From NCBI GenBank assembly GCA_018257865.1, contig JAEUBA010000132.1, forward strand, positions 1 through 53,520: a stretch of DNA of 53,520 nt. Direction: 5' to 3'. A program made the translations under genes and the position numbers. How positions within the stretch are numbered: position 1 is the first letter of the stretch; each line of letters opens with the position of its first letter. The stretch is from Stereocaulon alpinum (lineage: Eukaryota; Ascomycota; Lecanoromycetes; Lecanorales; Stereocaulaceae). Under the pieces are notes generated by a model that had not been told where the DNA came from, searched no databases, and saw nothing but the letters and a program-made list of their open reading frames with translations. Positions 36,216-49,237 of the stretch are shown in pieces.

Positions 36216-37375
36216 AGCTAGCGACGAGATCTAGGTATATATCCTACTAGCTACGAACCTTCAGCTACTACTCGTAGTAGTCTAGAGAGCTGAGAGATCT
36301 TATACTATAATACGGTAGGCCTAACTTATAGCGGTATCTGTATTACTTAACGCGCCCGTAGTACTTAGGGGAGATCCCTTATTCTCCCCCTTATCCTCCT
36401 CCTCCTCCTCCTCCTTAATAAATTAAAGTGATAAAGAACGAACTATCTATAGTATAGTTAATCGAATAGTAAAGTAGTATAGCCGTAGTCTAATATATTA
36501 AGGAAAAAGGATTATAAAACGGGGTATACCTACCTTACCTACCTATATAAACGGGAGAGAAAGAGTATAGAATAGATATATATAGAACTAAAAACTTAGG
36601 CCTAAGTAAAGGCTCCTATCTAGCTATTCCTTAGATACTAGTAATATTTAAAACTATAAGGGGCCTTATCTACCCTAAGAGTTATAAGATAACCGCTATA
36701 TAGAGCTTAGTAGGACTAAACGTCTACCTCCGCTATTAACGAGTAGGTGAAGTATACGTATATATAGCGAAAACTTATACATAGAAGGACCTCTATCTAT
36801 AGTACTTAGATACTAGTACCTATATAGGGTTAGTTACCCTAATAGCTAGGTACTATACTAAGGTACTAGCGGGATATAATATCCGCTTTAGTAGGGAGTA
36901 GCTATATATATATAGATAAGATTAGGTACGGAAAAGAGAGAATATAGTAATAGTAGAAAGGGGTAGTAGGGCTAATAGCTAGTTTAGTAAGGTATACGGT
37001 ATTCGGCCTAGGCTATACTAACTATACTACGAAGGCTTAGGCCTATAACGGAGAAGGATATCTAAGAGGTTAAGATTAAGCTAAGGGAAGGGATAACTAG
37101 GTTATTTAGTAGTAGAACGGAACCGCTAACTTTAGGGATTCTTATAATAAATAAAACTAGACGGAAGTACTAGTAGTATATAGAGGCCTACCTATTAGTA
37201 GGTTATAAAGTATAGGAGAAGGGTTATAGATATACTAAAGTTTTTACCCTTTTAAGAGGTTTCTTTAGCGGCCGGATAGTATTACTATTAGGTATTATAC
37301 GTACTCCGCAGGACTCCCTTATTAGCAAAAGCGTTTTGCTAGAGTAGGCGTATAAATTAATTAATTAATCAATTA
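36216..37375 (+). mobile_element. 1.16-kb non-autonomous retroposon, copy 2
   Basis: Same element as at 30358-31515, here inside the gypsy pol, flanked by the 13-bp direct repeat ATCTTAATCCCTT (36203-36215 and 37376-37388). It begins at the same base, has the same run of TCC units, and carries the perfect stem TAGCAAAA/TTTTGCTA with a GCG loop (37323-37341) before the ATTA-rich tail. This copy keeps C and G in the stem where copy 1 has T and A on both arms, a paired RIP-type change. It has no recognised ORF. Confidence 0.85.
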
Positions 37376-40300
37376 ATCTTAATCCCTTTAGTAGTAATAA
37401 TTAGTCCTAGGTAGGTAACTTCTTTAATATAGAAGTTATACTTAGTTATATCTACTTATAGCCCCGCTTTATAGAGCTTCTAGAGAACTTATCTAATATA
37501 AATCTTATACTTAGCTTCGATATTACTATAGATTAGGATATTATTAAGGTACGTAGTATAGGTTTTATCTAAGAACTCTCTTAGAGTATTATTAATATAA
37601 TACTAGAATAAGGTAGGGCTATTATATAATCCGAATAGTATAATAAGGTATTTAAATAAGCCGAATTAGGTATAGAATACTATTAGTTCCTTATTACCTT
37701 CTCTAATCCGAAGGCGATTAAACGCAGAGATAATATCTAACTTAGTAAATACCTTAGTACGACTTAATTAATTTAAGGTCTTAGAGATTAAGGGTAAGGG
37801 GTACTACTTCTTTATAGTTACTATATTTAGTCCTTAATAGTTAATATAGAAGCGTAGGCCTCAGCTAGGCTTCTTAATAAATAGGATAGGGGATATAGTA
37901 GGGGAACGACTAGCTTAGATAAACCCTTTACTTAGGTTTTTATCTAAGTAATAATAGAGTTCTAAGATCTTATTATAGCTTATACTATATAGATAGGATA
38001 ATAGAGGTTACTACCTATCTTTTAACTTAATAGCGTAGTCGTAGGGGCGATAGGGTAGTAAGGTATTAGTATCCTTCCTTAAGAAGATATCTAAGAAATT
38101 ATAGTACTACTTAGGTAGAATTTATAGCTAGATTAATATTCTTCTAATCCTAGTAAGTTTAGAGGTCTTTTTAAGTTATAGTATAGGCTAGGTAAAGCTC
38201 TTAGTTTATCTTAAATATAGCTTAGTTCTAGGCTTAGTTATAGGTACTAGGTAAGGTTTCCTAATCTAAGCGAGATTCTAGCGTTAATATTAACTTAAGT
38301 TAATAAGGACTATTTAGAAATTAGTTAATTTCTATAAGGGATAGACTAAAGGCGGCCTACTTATTAGGCTAGATAAGGCGGGTAAAGGTATAAGGCTCTA
38401 GCTTATATATATTAAGGGTAACTAGGCGGGACTAGATCTTAGGTATTTAGCCTTATTTTATAGAGGCGATAATACGGCTATACTTATTATTATAACTAGT
38501 CCCTTTAAGGATAGGTAGTAAGGTTAACTCCTTTAGAGTCGGATCTAGCTTCTTTAAAGTTAGGAACGGGGCTAGGTACTAGGTTAACTCCTTCTAAGTT
38601 AGTTTCTACTTCTTAATAGCAGCGGACTAGGTAGACTCCTTCTAAGTTAATACTTACTTCTTTAAAGCGTAGGACTAGGTTAACTTCTTCTAAGTTAAAG
38701 CTTACTTCTTAAAAGTATAGGGCGGGGTTAACTCCTTATAAGTTAGATTCTACTTCTTAATAGTAGTAGGTAGGGTAAGGGACTAGATTAACTCCTTTTA
38801 AGTTAAAGCTTACTTCTTTAAAGTATATAGCTAGGTTAAATCCTTATAAGTTAGATTCTACTTCTTAATAGCAGCGAGCGAGGCGAGGGCGGTAGGCTTA
38901 GAGAACTCTTTAGAGGTTATAACCTTATAGTTCTCCTTAGGTATTAGGAAAGGTTTATCCTCTATAATAACCTTAATAGGACTAGGGGTATAATTCTTTA
39001 AGTAGAATACTAAGGCGAAGGTTAAGGAGTTTTCTAGGAAATTAGTAGTAGCTCTATATTAATAGAGCTAGGGGAGACTAAGGATAATAAGATATTACTA
39101 GAGTCTAGTTATATAGAAGAAGATCCTTTCTATATAACCCTAGGTATCTATTATAGCTTCGGCGAGGTAGGTAATTAAGCTAGCTACTATAGGCTAACTA
39201 TCGAATCCTTAGATAATACGAGGGTAACGAAGGGTATAGAAGGTAAGGTTCTAGGTATATACGAAGGTTTCGTTAATAAATATATATCTCGAAGTACCTA
39301 TATTAATAAGATAATATATTAGGATTCTAGACTAAGCTAGGCGAAGGGTATACCGAATTACTATATACTTATTATAAAAGGTAGGATTAGTCTCAAATAA
39401 CTAGAGGGTATCTTAAGTAGAGAACTTAGTATATAATTAAAGCGGGGGATTAAAAGACGAGGCTAGGAGATAAGAAGATAAATATAGGACTAGTAACTAT
39501 CCTAGTATACGACTTTATATAGGGACTAGGCTTTTCCTATATTTAGGGAGATACCCCGTATAATACTTTAATTATTATTAAACTTAGTAATAATTCCGGA
39601 GCGGAGTTAGGTCTATTTATTAGAATAATCCTTAGCGAGGAGACCTAGGTAGAATAGCTTATAATAGTAATATAACTTCTACTTATTATATATTACTTTA
39701 ATAAAGGGCTTCGATAACTTCTAACCCTTAATAGCAGCTTAGGCTAAGCTGAGATCTATTAGATCTCTAGGAGGTAGGGAAATAGTAGGGGTAGTAGTAA
39801 TAACTACTAGGGCGAAGGACTTAGTAGGGGCTTAACTAGTAGTAGGCTTCTAGCTACTAGACTTAGTACTTAACCCTATAGTAATAAGCGCAGGGCTTTA
39901 GCGAGGTAGATAGTACTTAATCTACTAAAGTTCTTAGTTAATCTCTAAGTATATACTAATATACTTATCGAAGGTATAGGGTCGGTAGCTATTAGCCTTC
40001 CTCTATCCTATAGAGGCTTACTAGGTACTAAAGTTAATGTTATACCTTATAGCGTTAATTAAGGATTCGTCCTCTAGTCTAGACTATTCCTTCTTCTAAG
40101 AGATAAGGTTAAGATATTCTCTAAAGGTTATTAAACCTTACTTAAGGTTTTAGATATACTACTAAGCGTCCTCTTATTTAAATAGGTTACTATAGACTTC
40201 CTATAGCTTCTTTCGCTAATTAGTAAAGCTAGTTAAGGTATATAGATTATTCTTATAATAGTAGTTTATTAAGTTAGAGGCCTTCTTACCTATAGCTAAC

Positions 40301-40846
40301 TTAAGTTTAGCGTAGGTAATCTTATCGCTATTAGTAGGGTAGTAGTTATAGTTTATATATATCCGCTATATTAGGGTTTATTCCTATATATCTAACTTAT
40401 CTTAGTCCCTATTATACTTAGAGATATTAGGAAGCTTTTCGGATTATAGGGGGGTTTAGGGTTATAAGAGAGATAGAGGGTTACCTACTACTAAGAATAA
40501 TTATAATCCTATAATTAAGGCGTTACTAAGAGTATCTATATTAAATACTTAAGGTTAGGGTATAGACTAAACTATAGCTAGGATAACTTATACTATTACT
40601 TAAGTAATTATACTAGCGAGGTTTATTATATTAAATATAGGAGGGGACGGAGGAGGTATAGCTACGGATAGGGTAGTACCCTTAACTTAGGTATAGAGGT
40701 TATTAAAGGTATTTAGGACCCTAGCGGGATCCTCTTAGACTTTAGTAAGTAACTATTATATATAAGTATTATAGTTAGATAGTTACTCTAATATTATAGT
40801 TACCCTAGTGCGTAGGAGTACTAGCTAGGTAGTTAGTCTTTTATAA

Positions 40847-41124
40847 TATTAAGAAATAGGACGTAGACGAGGTATTCTTAATTCTATAGTAAAGACTTAG
40901 GTATAGGAGTAAGCTAAGATAAAAGATAAGGAATTAGAAATAGGACGGGGATAGTAGCTTTAGATATAGGAGCTACTAAAACTTAGTTCTAAATAGAGTA
41001 ATATTAGCTAGACTAGGCTAGGGTCTACTAAGGCTCTATATTAACTAAAGTTAATATTAGACTTAGGGGCCACCGCGCTAATATTTAATAAATATTAGAT
41101 TATATTCAATAAATATTAGACTAT
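40847..41124 (-). repeat. Right (5') LTR of the gypsy element, first part
   Basis: Matches 32263 onward of the left LTR (ACGTAGACGAGGTATT and the sequence after it). It is broken at AATATTAGACTAT (41112-41124) by the LINE and resumes after the second copy of that 13-mer (46691-46703). Confidence 0.88.
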
Positions 41125-44100
41125 TGATTTGATTAATTGATTTATACACCTACTCTAGTAGAAATACTCTGCTAATAAGGGAGTCCTATAGAATTATCCT
41201 AGTAGAGCGGAAGCTCTACCAGTCGCTAGAGAAACCTTCTTTTAGGTAAAAACTCCCTCTTATCCGTAACCTATTTACCTCTTTATTAATAGCCTCTAGC
41301 TATACCTATACCTTAAATACTACTTATCTTATCTCTCTCTCCCCTTCTACCTTTAGACTTCTATCCTAGACCTTATCGCGTTCTATATCTATTATATAGT
41401 TTAACGGACGCCTTACCTTTAGTCTAGAGTAGGTAGTTATTCTCTAGTATCCCCCGCTAATAGTTCCTTTTTCCTTTTCCTCTTCTTTACTAGTCTAGGC
41501 GCTTCGTAGGGTCCTAGGGGTAGTTTAGACTATACTAACTATTACTTAGCTAGTAAGAACTAGCTAAGCTATTCTATTCTTACTATCTATTATACGGCTA
41601 CGCGGATTCCCTTAGCCTATATTAGTATTTCTCTTATATTATTCGTCCCCGCTTATTCTATCAGCTCCGCTCTTTCTCCCGCTAGTTTAGGGTAGAAGAG
41701 TAGTATATACTTTATATTCTACTTCCTCTAACCGCACTAGTAGCTAGCACTGCGGACCGTCGGTACTCCTATTTAGTATAGGAAGTCGTTTAGCCTGATT
41801 TTACTACTCCTTAGCTATACTACTATAGAGCTCTCTACCTTACGGAGCTAGTTATAGTAGTCGAAGTAGTCTCCGGTAAGGTCTCCCTCCTAAGCCGGGC
41901 TAGCTATATATATAGGGATAGAGTCTTTATAGGCTTCCTATTTATCTATCCTTCGCTAGATAGCCTAGTTTCTTATCTTCTAAGTAATAGCCGTAGTACT
42001 TTAGTATTCTTTAATATTAGTAGCTAGGTTCTTCTATCCTTTCTTTTACCTTATAAGGGTAGCTACTTTAGCCTAGTCCCTAACCCCTAAGGTATCTAGT
42101 ACCTAAAGTTCCTTCTCCCCTACTAAGGTTAGGGGTATTTATTATTATCTTAGCCCTTAATAGTTAAGCTTCCTCTTAATATATTCGTTACTACTAGTTA
42201 TAACTAGGTAGACCCTATAGCTTACTTAGTATCGTATTACTAAATAGTCTAGTTAGAAGTCGATTAGCGCGATCGCCGCTTCGGCCTTAAGTACTAGGAC
42301 TAGGGTTACCTTAAAAGCTCCTAAGACTATCCGGAGGTAGTCGTTTTAGATTATCGCTAACTTCTTTATATAGCCTAGAGTAGCCTTTAGGGTTCCCTTT
42401 AGTTAGTACTAAATTAGTACTACGAATATTAGTATTAGTCTTACTACTATACTATATACTATTCTATATTTCGCGAAGGTAGCGCCCTATATCGACCCTA
42501 TAAGGTACTTAATTATATAACTCTAGGTAATTACTCTCGCCTTTAGCTAGGCGATATACGGTCCCTATCTTAGTTTCGGGTCTATATATAGACTGAGGAC
42601 TCTAACGCTTATACTTAGTTTAATAATTAAGTCTCTAAAGTTTATTACTATTAATATATTAAATTTCTTCGGCGTCTGGGATATATAAATTAGTTCGTAT
42701 TTCTATAAGGCAAATACCGCGCCGTAGGTACTAGCCTACTTTAGGTAGGTTTCGTAGGCCTTTCCTAAGTTCTAGTAGTTCTTTTCTATACTTTCGCTAT
42801 AGGCTAGTAGGTATATATCGTCTATAAAGCCTCTAACCTACACTAGGAGGCTTATTCTTACGCACGCGTTAATTAGTAGCGCGTTAAAGAATAGGTAAAG
42901 GATTAGTAAGATAGGCGATCCCTATAGGATACTTATAGATACCCCTTTAACCGTACTTATCTTTCCGCCTAGTATTATAGATATAGCCCTATCTATTAGA
43001 AAGCTCCTAACCTATCTTATAATTATACTTAGGGTGCCTTTTATCTAAAGGTCGTATAGCAGCCTCTTATATAATATATTATTAAATACCCTAGCTATAT
43101 CTAGTAAGAGTAGGCTTACTACTCTCTTCTTTATACTCTTATTATAGTTCCAGACTATATAGACTACGTTTATAAGGGTTTTAAGTATAGTCTTTATTAA
43201 TCACTTCCGCCTAGCCCCTATCTACTATAGTAGGAGTAGCTTATTCTCTTCTACTATATTACTTAGTCTCTATAAGATTACCGCTTCTAACGCTTTCCCT
43301 AGGGTATTAAGGAGTACGATAGGCCTATATAACTTTAGTTCTAAGTAGTCGCTCTTCTTTAGCTTTTTTAAAATTACTATATTCGCTTTTTTAAAGTGCT
43401 TCGGGTAGTAGCCTAGCTTAAGATAGGCTTAGAATAGGTAGACTATCGCCCCTATTATACTTATACTAATTAGAGCCCTTAGGAAGCGGTTTGGAATTCT
43501 ATTAATACTAAGTACTTTATTAACCGCTAGGTGCTATATCGCCTTAAAGGCTTCTTTAACTAATATCTCCTTATCTATCTATATTAGTTCTAGGTATCTT
43601 ATACCTACGATATCTCCTAGGTCCGCCGCCGGCGGTAGTAGGAAGAGGACCCTCCTTAGGGCTCTTACCTTCCTATTAAAGTCCCTAGCCTTACCCCCGC
43701 TACTATCTTTAATTACTAGGAATTATAGGAGTTCCTTTAGGTATTTACTCTTTTCTCTTCCCTATCTTATAAGTCTCTATACGCCCGTTAGCTTTAGTAC
43801 GGCCTTATATATACTTTCCCTCTATATAAAGGTCTTAGCCTTTCTAATTACCTACGCCCTTTCCTTACTCGCTACGTAAAGGGCCTCCCCCGTCTAGGTA
43901 CTACGGTTTCTCTCGTATTCCTTTATATATTCCTTTACCTTTAGGGTGGCCCTAGCGCAGCGGGAGTTCTAGTAAGATTTAGCCTTTAAATATAGTTAGG
44001 ACTATAGGATCGTAAGGTTAATAATTTCCTAAAGGCCCCCTATTAACTTAGTAAGGTACCGGTCGATCTCCTCTTTATTATAGAGCTCTAGCTTTCCTAG

Positions 44101-46690
44101 CGCTACGGATAAGACTCTTATACCTTTTATAATCTCCTCCTTAGTAGCCTTATCTTCGACTTTCTTCTAGGCGTAGCGGGGGCGTAGGGTTTCTCTATCC
44201 TAACTCTACTCGAATTCTATTACTACTAGCCTATAATCGGAGCCGTAGTATAAGTCCTTATAGACTGCAGAGCTCCTTATAGCCTAATACGCTCCTTCTA
44301 ATAGAAATAATAGGTCTATTATACTTTCGTAGCCTCTAGCCCTCTATATAACCAATCCTTCTAGTAGTCCTAGTTTTATCTCCTTTACTTCTATTATTTC
44401 TAAGAGCTGGTCTGCTATTACGTAGTATATTTATCGGCCTAGGTTATTCTAGTTCGGGTAGTAAAGGTTAAAGTCCCCTAGGAGGACGTATTCTCCGTCT
44501 TCTACTAATACCCCGTCTAAGAGAGGGAGCGTTAAGAGGCTATTAGTTAATATATACTAAGTTAGTAAGGGGTTATAGATATTATAGATCTAGACCTCTC
44601 TATCCTAATAGCTTAGGTCGCTAGCGTTCCTCTCTCCTTAGGGCCTTTCTAAAGTAGTTCCTCTATTATTCCCTCGCTCCTTTAGGATAATCCTAATTAA
44701 GCTTAGGTCTCCCCTATAGTAGACTAGCTCCTAGCTATCCGTATCTATTCTTTTATTAATATAGAAGTATATACGGGCTTCTAGGTCTCCGTTATATACT
44801 AGGTAGAAGTAGCCGGCGCTATCGTTATAAGGTACCTATATCACTAAGTTCTAGCTTAGTTCTTAGATAGCTACTATATCTATCCCTTTAACCTATTCGT
44901 CTTAGAGTAGTACTATTATTAGTTTCAATTCTTTTCTAATATTATATTATACTACTTTAAGTTAGGTATTATTACTTATTATTTATTAACGGTGCGTCTA
45001 TAATTCCTTATTTATTTCGGACCTATATTTTAGCTCTAGGACCGTTTAGCCCTCCCTTAGTCCTATTAATATTATTATTAAGGGGGGGAGGCTACTAGGG
45101 ACCTAGAGGATTAACTAGCCTAATATTATTAGCTTCTTTATTAGTTTCGGCCTTCCTACTTTCCTAACTACTCCTTAGGCTTTATTTATAATATCCGCTA
45201 GTACCTTCCTCTTATTTACGCCTCTAGCCGGCACTAGCGTAAAGCTATCGCTAGTTAGGGGTACTTAAGAGGGGGGGAGTATTATCTTTAGTATTATTAC
45301 GAACTATTTAGGCTTATTTTCTAATCTTTAGCGGATTTAGTAAAGTTTCTTCTACTAAACTAAGTACGCTTTACTCTATAACTTATAGTATCCTAGGTAT
45401 ACTACGTATTACTTTTCTCCCTTACCTTTAATATTATATTCGTAGGATTAGTGCGGTTTAGCGTATATTCTATACTTAGGTTAGCTTTAATATACTAGTG
45501 CTATATAGCCGTACCCCTAGTAGTTAAAGTACTACCTTAGGTCTCCGCTTCTCTTCTATCTCTTATATAGTAGCGGCTATTCGCTTTCTAGAAACCCCTC
45601 CGCTACTAGTTTATTCGCTATATCTAGGTTAGGGATCTTAAGGAGGAGCGTTAAGTATTTCTTCTCCTACCTCTACCTATTAGCCTTTAACGCAAATCTA
45701 GGCTATTAGATACTAGCGATATTAAGCCCTAGGTATAGTCGCTAGTTATCCCTTTTTAGTACTTCTATTACTTCCTCTTAGTTCGTTATATTTACTACCT
45801 CCTTCTATACTCTATATACGGCTACTATATAGGTCTATCTAAGCGCCTTCGTAGAGGGGTAGATATTCTTCGCCTAGTTCGTTATCTTTTCTAATTCTTA
45901 CCTTACTTCCGCTATTATATAGTAGAGGATAAAGTCGCCTCTTATTATCTACCTTACTCCGATAATTAAGTCTACTACTAGGTACGCTCTATTTTAGAAC
46001 GTCCCTACTAGCTAGGAGCTAGTCGCCCTCCTTAGCTATTCTCTAGCCTTAACGTCGTTTATCCTTAGTATTAGCTACTTCGCCTTTACGCTAGCTGCTG
46101 CGGCTGGGGGGAGAGGAGGGGAAGGGGAATCTATTCCTATCCTCTATCTTAGTAAGGCCTATAACCCTCCGTTAGCTACGCTAGCCTAGCTCTACGATAG
46201 TATTATAGGTATACTCCTTACTCAGAGTACCTAGATTTCTTCTTTTATTTCCTTAATCTAGGTATCTTTAAGCTTACGTTCTTCGGTCGACTCCTATATA
46301 TAGTTAAAGATCGTCCCTAACGCGACCTACGTTAGCTATAGTCTTTAGACTATTATCTACTTTATCTCTTTATAGCTTATCCTCTTTATAGCCCTAATTA
46401 TAGTAACTATAAACTCTTTTAGTACCTCTACTCCCTTCTTCGCTAGTTTCTCCTTCTTTTCGCCTATCTTCTCCTTTATCGTCGCGTTAGAACGCGTCGG
46501 TAGGGCGCGTTCTCCTCCTCTATCTCCCCTTCCTTTACCTCCTCTATTATCTCCTACCGCCTAGTCTCTCCCCTTATCTCGTTAGGTACTTATAACAGGA
46601 CGGTCCTTATTACCTAGAGTAGCTTTTACTACGCTTGTTCGCTCGTTCGTATTCGCTATTACTATTAAGAAGATCCTTAAAAAGACTTAT
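41125..46690 (-). mobile_element. Tad-like LINE, about 5.57 kb, RIP-inactivated
   Basis: The minus-strand reading shows the Tad/I-type order. ORF1 has a CCHC knuckle pattern near 45535-45490, its ligands now Tyr and Gln now stop. An AP endonuclease has EYVLLGDFNLYYPN near 44480. Reverse transcriptase has ISIL-stop-GSPILLILYLFFNA near 42930-42880 and GFIDDIYLLAY near 42800. A C-terminal region has LLFYPKLARERAELIE near 41690. The 3' end (41131-41395) has a stem-loop (41156-41174) and an ATTA-rich tail. It is flanked by the 13-bp duplication AATATTAGACTAT, so the insertion looks complete at both ends. Intact LINEs nick the target and copy their RNA there. All frames are broken by RIP. Confidence 0.9.
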
Positions 46691-46806
46691 AATATTAGAC
46701 TATATTTAATAAATATAGGGTTATATTTAATAAACCTAGTTATCTAAGATACGGTAAGTCTAGGTAATAATATATTAGGTATAGCTTATAAGGCTATACT
46801 ATAATA
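46691..46806 (-). repeat. Right (5') LTR of the gypsy element, second part
   Basis: Begins with the second copy of the LINE target duplication (46691-46703) and then follows the left LTR from ATTTAATAAATATAGGG to its end CTATACTATAATA. Confidence 0.88.
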
Positions 46807-47558
46807 GGTAGAATAATTATATCCGAATTCCCTAGCTATTTTAGTAATATTAACTTAATTACTTAGTCCTAGCGAAGCTAGAGAGGCTAGGACTATATTA
46901 ATTAGATTTATATAAAGGAAGATATAGGTAGTAGAAGTTTGGTATAAAAGTAGGAGAATCGTACGTTAGGTAAGTCCGTGCGTTAGATAACGTAACCTAG
47001 TAGTCTAGGGCCCTAAGTATCGTTCTAGCTCCTTTCTTATTATCTTCCCCTTCTAAATCTATAGAACCGTATAAGGCGTTGATTTTTGAGATTACTAGAC
47101 AGATCTTCGAAAGATTAAGGCGAAGATTCCTAGTTGGTATATAATAATTAAGCGTTCGGAACAGCTGGAACAAGACCTAGGGGCTATCTAAGCCGTATAG
47201 GCTTCAGCCCTTAGTAGTAGGAGGCCTGAAAACTCCGCCCTAGCCGTGAGTCTAGCATTAACTTGAGTTGAATAAGGTTTATTTCTACTAATACGCCTTC
47301 TAGGCCTACTTCCTAACCATTCTAGATTCGGCGGTTTTCCTAGGCAGGTTCGAAGATTTACTACTTATAAAAATCCTACTCCTCTTATCTAGAAATCGAG
47401 TAGTATCTAAGCTTTCTCTCACTGTCTTAGCTTATATAACAAACTTGTTTCATATCTTCTAGGCGTTGAAGCCTATCAAACCGCAGTAAAGTGTCTCGAA
47501 AGTGATGTCGACCCTAATGATATCGTACAGAATTGTACCAACTGCATTGCTATATCAA
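46807..47558. other. Border between transposon complex and island 2
   Basis: RIP-mutated at first, then gradually normal after about 47050. A GTCCTAGC...GCTAGGAC inverted repeat lies near 46866-46893. Its right end is the downstream region of the SGNH gene. No gene recognised. Confidence 0.5.
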
Positions 47559-49173
47559 TCAACAGCTGTTATCACACGTGCCATTTCCACAACAATCTGG
47601 AGAGGCAGGTGTGCACCCATCTTCATTACAATTACACTTGCTGTTACACGAACCCAGAGGAGCAGCAGCAGACGTAATAGGAGAAACAATGGATGACACT
47701 TTTGACGGAGTGATGGTAGGACCCGGGTTAAGGATACCAGTAGCAGAGCCTGTAGCACACAGGTTTGTCGATGCACCTGAGGGGACGGAAGCGATGTTGG
47801 CAAGATCCGGCCCCACAGCAGGGATGCACTGGCCTATAGGAGGAACTTTGCGTATCCCCTGGATGGATCTCACGAGCTGATCCTTTATGACTCCGAAGCC
47901 CGTTGTTTTCGGATGGAAGGAGCGGAGGATGTCGAGACCTGGGACGGTGGTGGCGGTTTGATCGGCTCCAGGCGAGGCATAGTAGGTAGCCATGTCGCAA
48001 TCCCACGCGAAGGCATCGTCCGTCTTGTATTTGGGATCGGCGTTGCATGTCGCTGCGGTGATGTTGGCGAAATAATCGGGCCCGACTTCGGTGTTGGAGC
48101 TGGAGGAGGCGGCGTCGGGCTGCTTGCCCCAGACGCCGAAGAACCAGGTGTTGGGGTCTCCGAATTGGGGATCTTCGACGCCGGGCTCGCAGAATTTGTG
48201 GCCGTCGAATAGACGGACGGCCGTGGTGATGCTGTCGTAGTTCATGTAGAAGAGACGTGTCCTCGTCCAGCCGTCGGTACCGTGGTCGCTCAACTTCTTT
48301 TGAACGTATGCCAACAGATGGGAATACAATTGACTGTTGAAATCATCTGTGAGGCTGTTCAATTTTCGCCGGAGGTCCAATGTTAGTAGCGGCTTGTTCA
48401 CGGAGAAGGGGAATTTGCCAAAGGTTTGTGTATTGCACCAGGTGCTATCGTCGTCGGCGTTGAAGAATTTGGAATAGCCGATCTGAATGACTTGATAGTG
48501 ATAATCATTTGGCATTTGGGCAAATATGCCGTCATAAATCGTGTCCAGATTGCCTAGGAACGCGGCACTTGCCATCGTTGTTCTCGCGCTGTTGTTTGAG
48601 GATTAGCAGGTTGGAAGCAGAAGAGAGTTTATTGGAGTGTAATCATACGCGGCAATCAATGTATCACAGTTGCCAGAGCCAATCACATTCACGAGACATG
48701 ACTTTGCAATCGGACCGAAACCAATGTCGTTGCCGCCGATTGTGAGCACGGTAAGGTCAGACGGCGGCTCGCTACTGATCTCTGGCAGCTGGCCCTCAAT
48801 CACATTGGGGTCATCTCCACCCGAGACTGCTCCCGTGCATGCAAGAAAATTCAATTGGTTCTCCCCCGTGTAAAGCCAGTTGTTCTGGAGCTGGCGGGCA
48901 TAAGATCCAACAGACCGCACACAGTCATCTTTGTTGCTTGGGTCCAATGCACCAGCGCCAGGGCCTGCCGTGTATGAATCCCCTAGCGCATACCAGACGA
49001 ATGGCCCCTCATGGGGTGTGAAAGGGTCGGGATCTGCGCGCTCAAAGAGGTGCTTGTCGAGATGCGGTATGCTCAAAGCGCCTAAGTTGTGTTAACTATG
49101 ATGCCAATGACTCGCGGAAATACTTACTAGCAAGGGGTACAAGAAGCGTTAGGACGGCAATCGAGAAGCTCAT
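47559..49173 (-). CDS. Secreted SGNH (GDSL) hydrolase with Cys-rich tail
   Basis: I join three exons: 49128-49173, 48649-49081 and 47559-48588. The introns are 46 bp (GTAAGT...TTAG) and 60 bp (GTATGA, CTAAT branch, CAACAG). The product is 502 aa. Residues 1-17 are a signal peptide (MSFSIAVLTLLVPLASA), so it is secreted. Block I is GDSYTAGPGAG with nucleophile Ser51. A Gly in ACTGA (about 99) and Asn133 in IGGND give the oxyanion hole, and FDGHKFCEP supplies the catalytic His. Such enzymes hydrolyse esters of lipids or polysaccharides; the substrate is unknown. A Ser/Thr/Pro-rich linker (last 90-30 residues) leads to a tail with eight Cys in 29 residues. An in-frame ATG at 49209 could add 12 residues, but the chosen start gives a cleaner signal peptide. 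A TATA-like AATATTTAAA lies 55-64 bp upstream. Confidence 0.92.
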
Positions 49174-49227
49174 TCTTCCTACTTTAGGAAGAAATGTGAA
49201 GCCCCCCATAGCGGGTCCTGCTGAAGT

Positions 49228-49237
49228 AATATTTAAA
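49228..49237 (-). promoter_or_regulatory. TATA-like element of the SGNH gene
   Basis: AATATTTAAA on the plus strand (TTTAAATATT on the gene's strand), 55-64 bp before the chosen ATG. It is AT-rich within otherwise mixed sequence. Position alone supports it. Confidence 0.3.

Larger units (their letters stand above)
32627..40846 (-). mobile_element. Ty3/gypsy chromovirus-type retrotransposon, internal region
   Basis: The minus-strand reading, 5' to 3' (right to left), runs as follows. A gag-like region lies at about 40800-39400. Reverse transcriptase has FTKLDIISAF near 37735, an FGLF...LFGL segment near 37660 and a YLNNILI catalytic segment near 37550. RNase H has VETDASNYILGGILS near 35690 and NKELIAIIYAFKE near 35560. 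The integrase core has DIPIDYIGPL...FINRLTK near 34570-34490. A chromodomain-like KYYID-stop-EGY lies near 33205. The order (RT, RH, IN, chromodomain) is that of chromoviruses, whose chromodomain steers integration to heterochromatin. It is RIP-killed and broken by insertions at 33881-34236, about 35735-35945 and 36216-37375. Confidence 0.9.
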
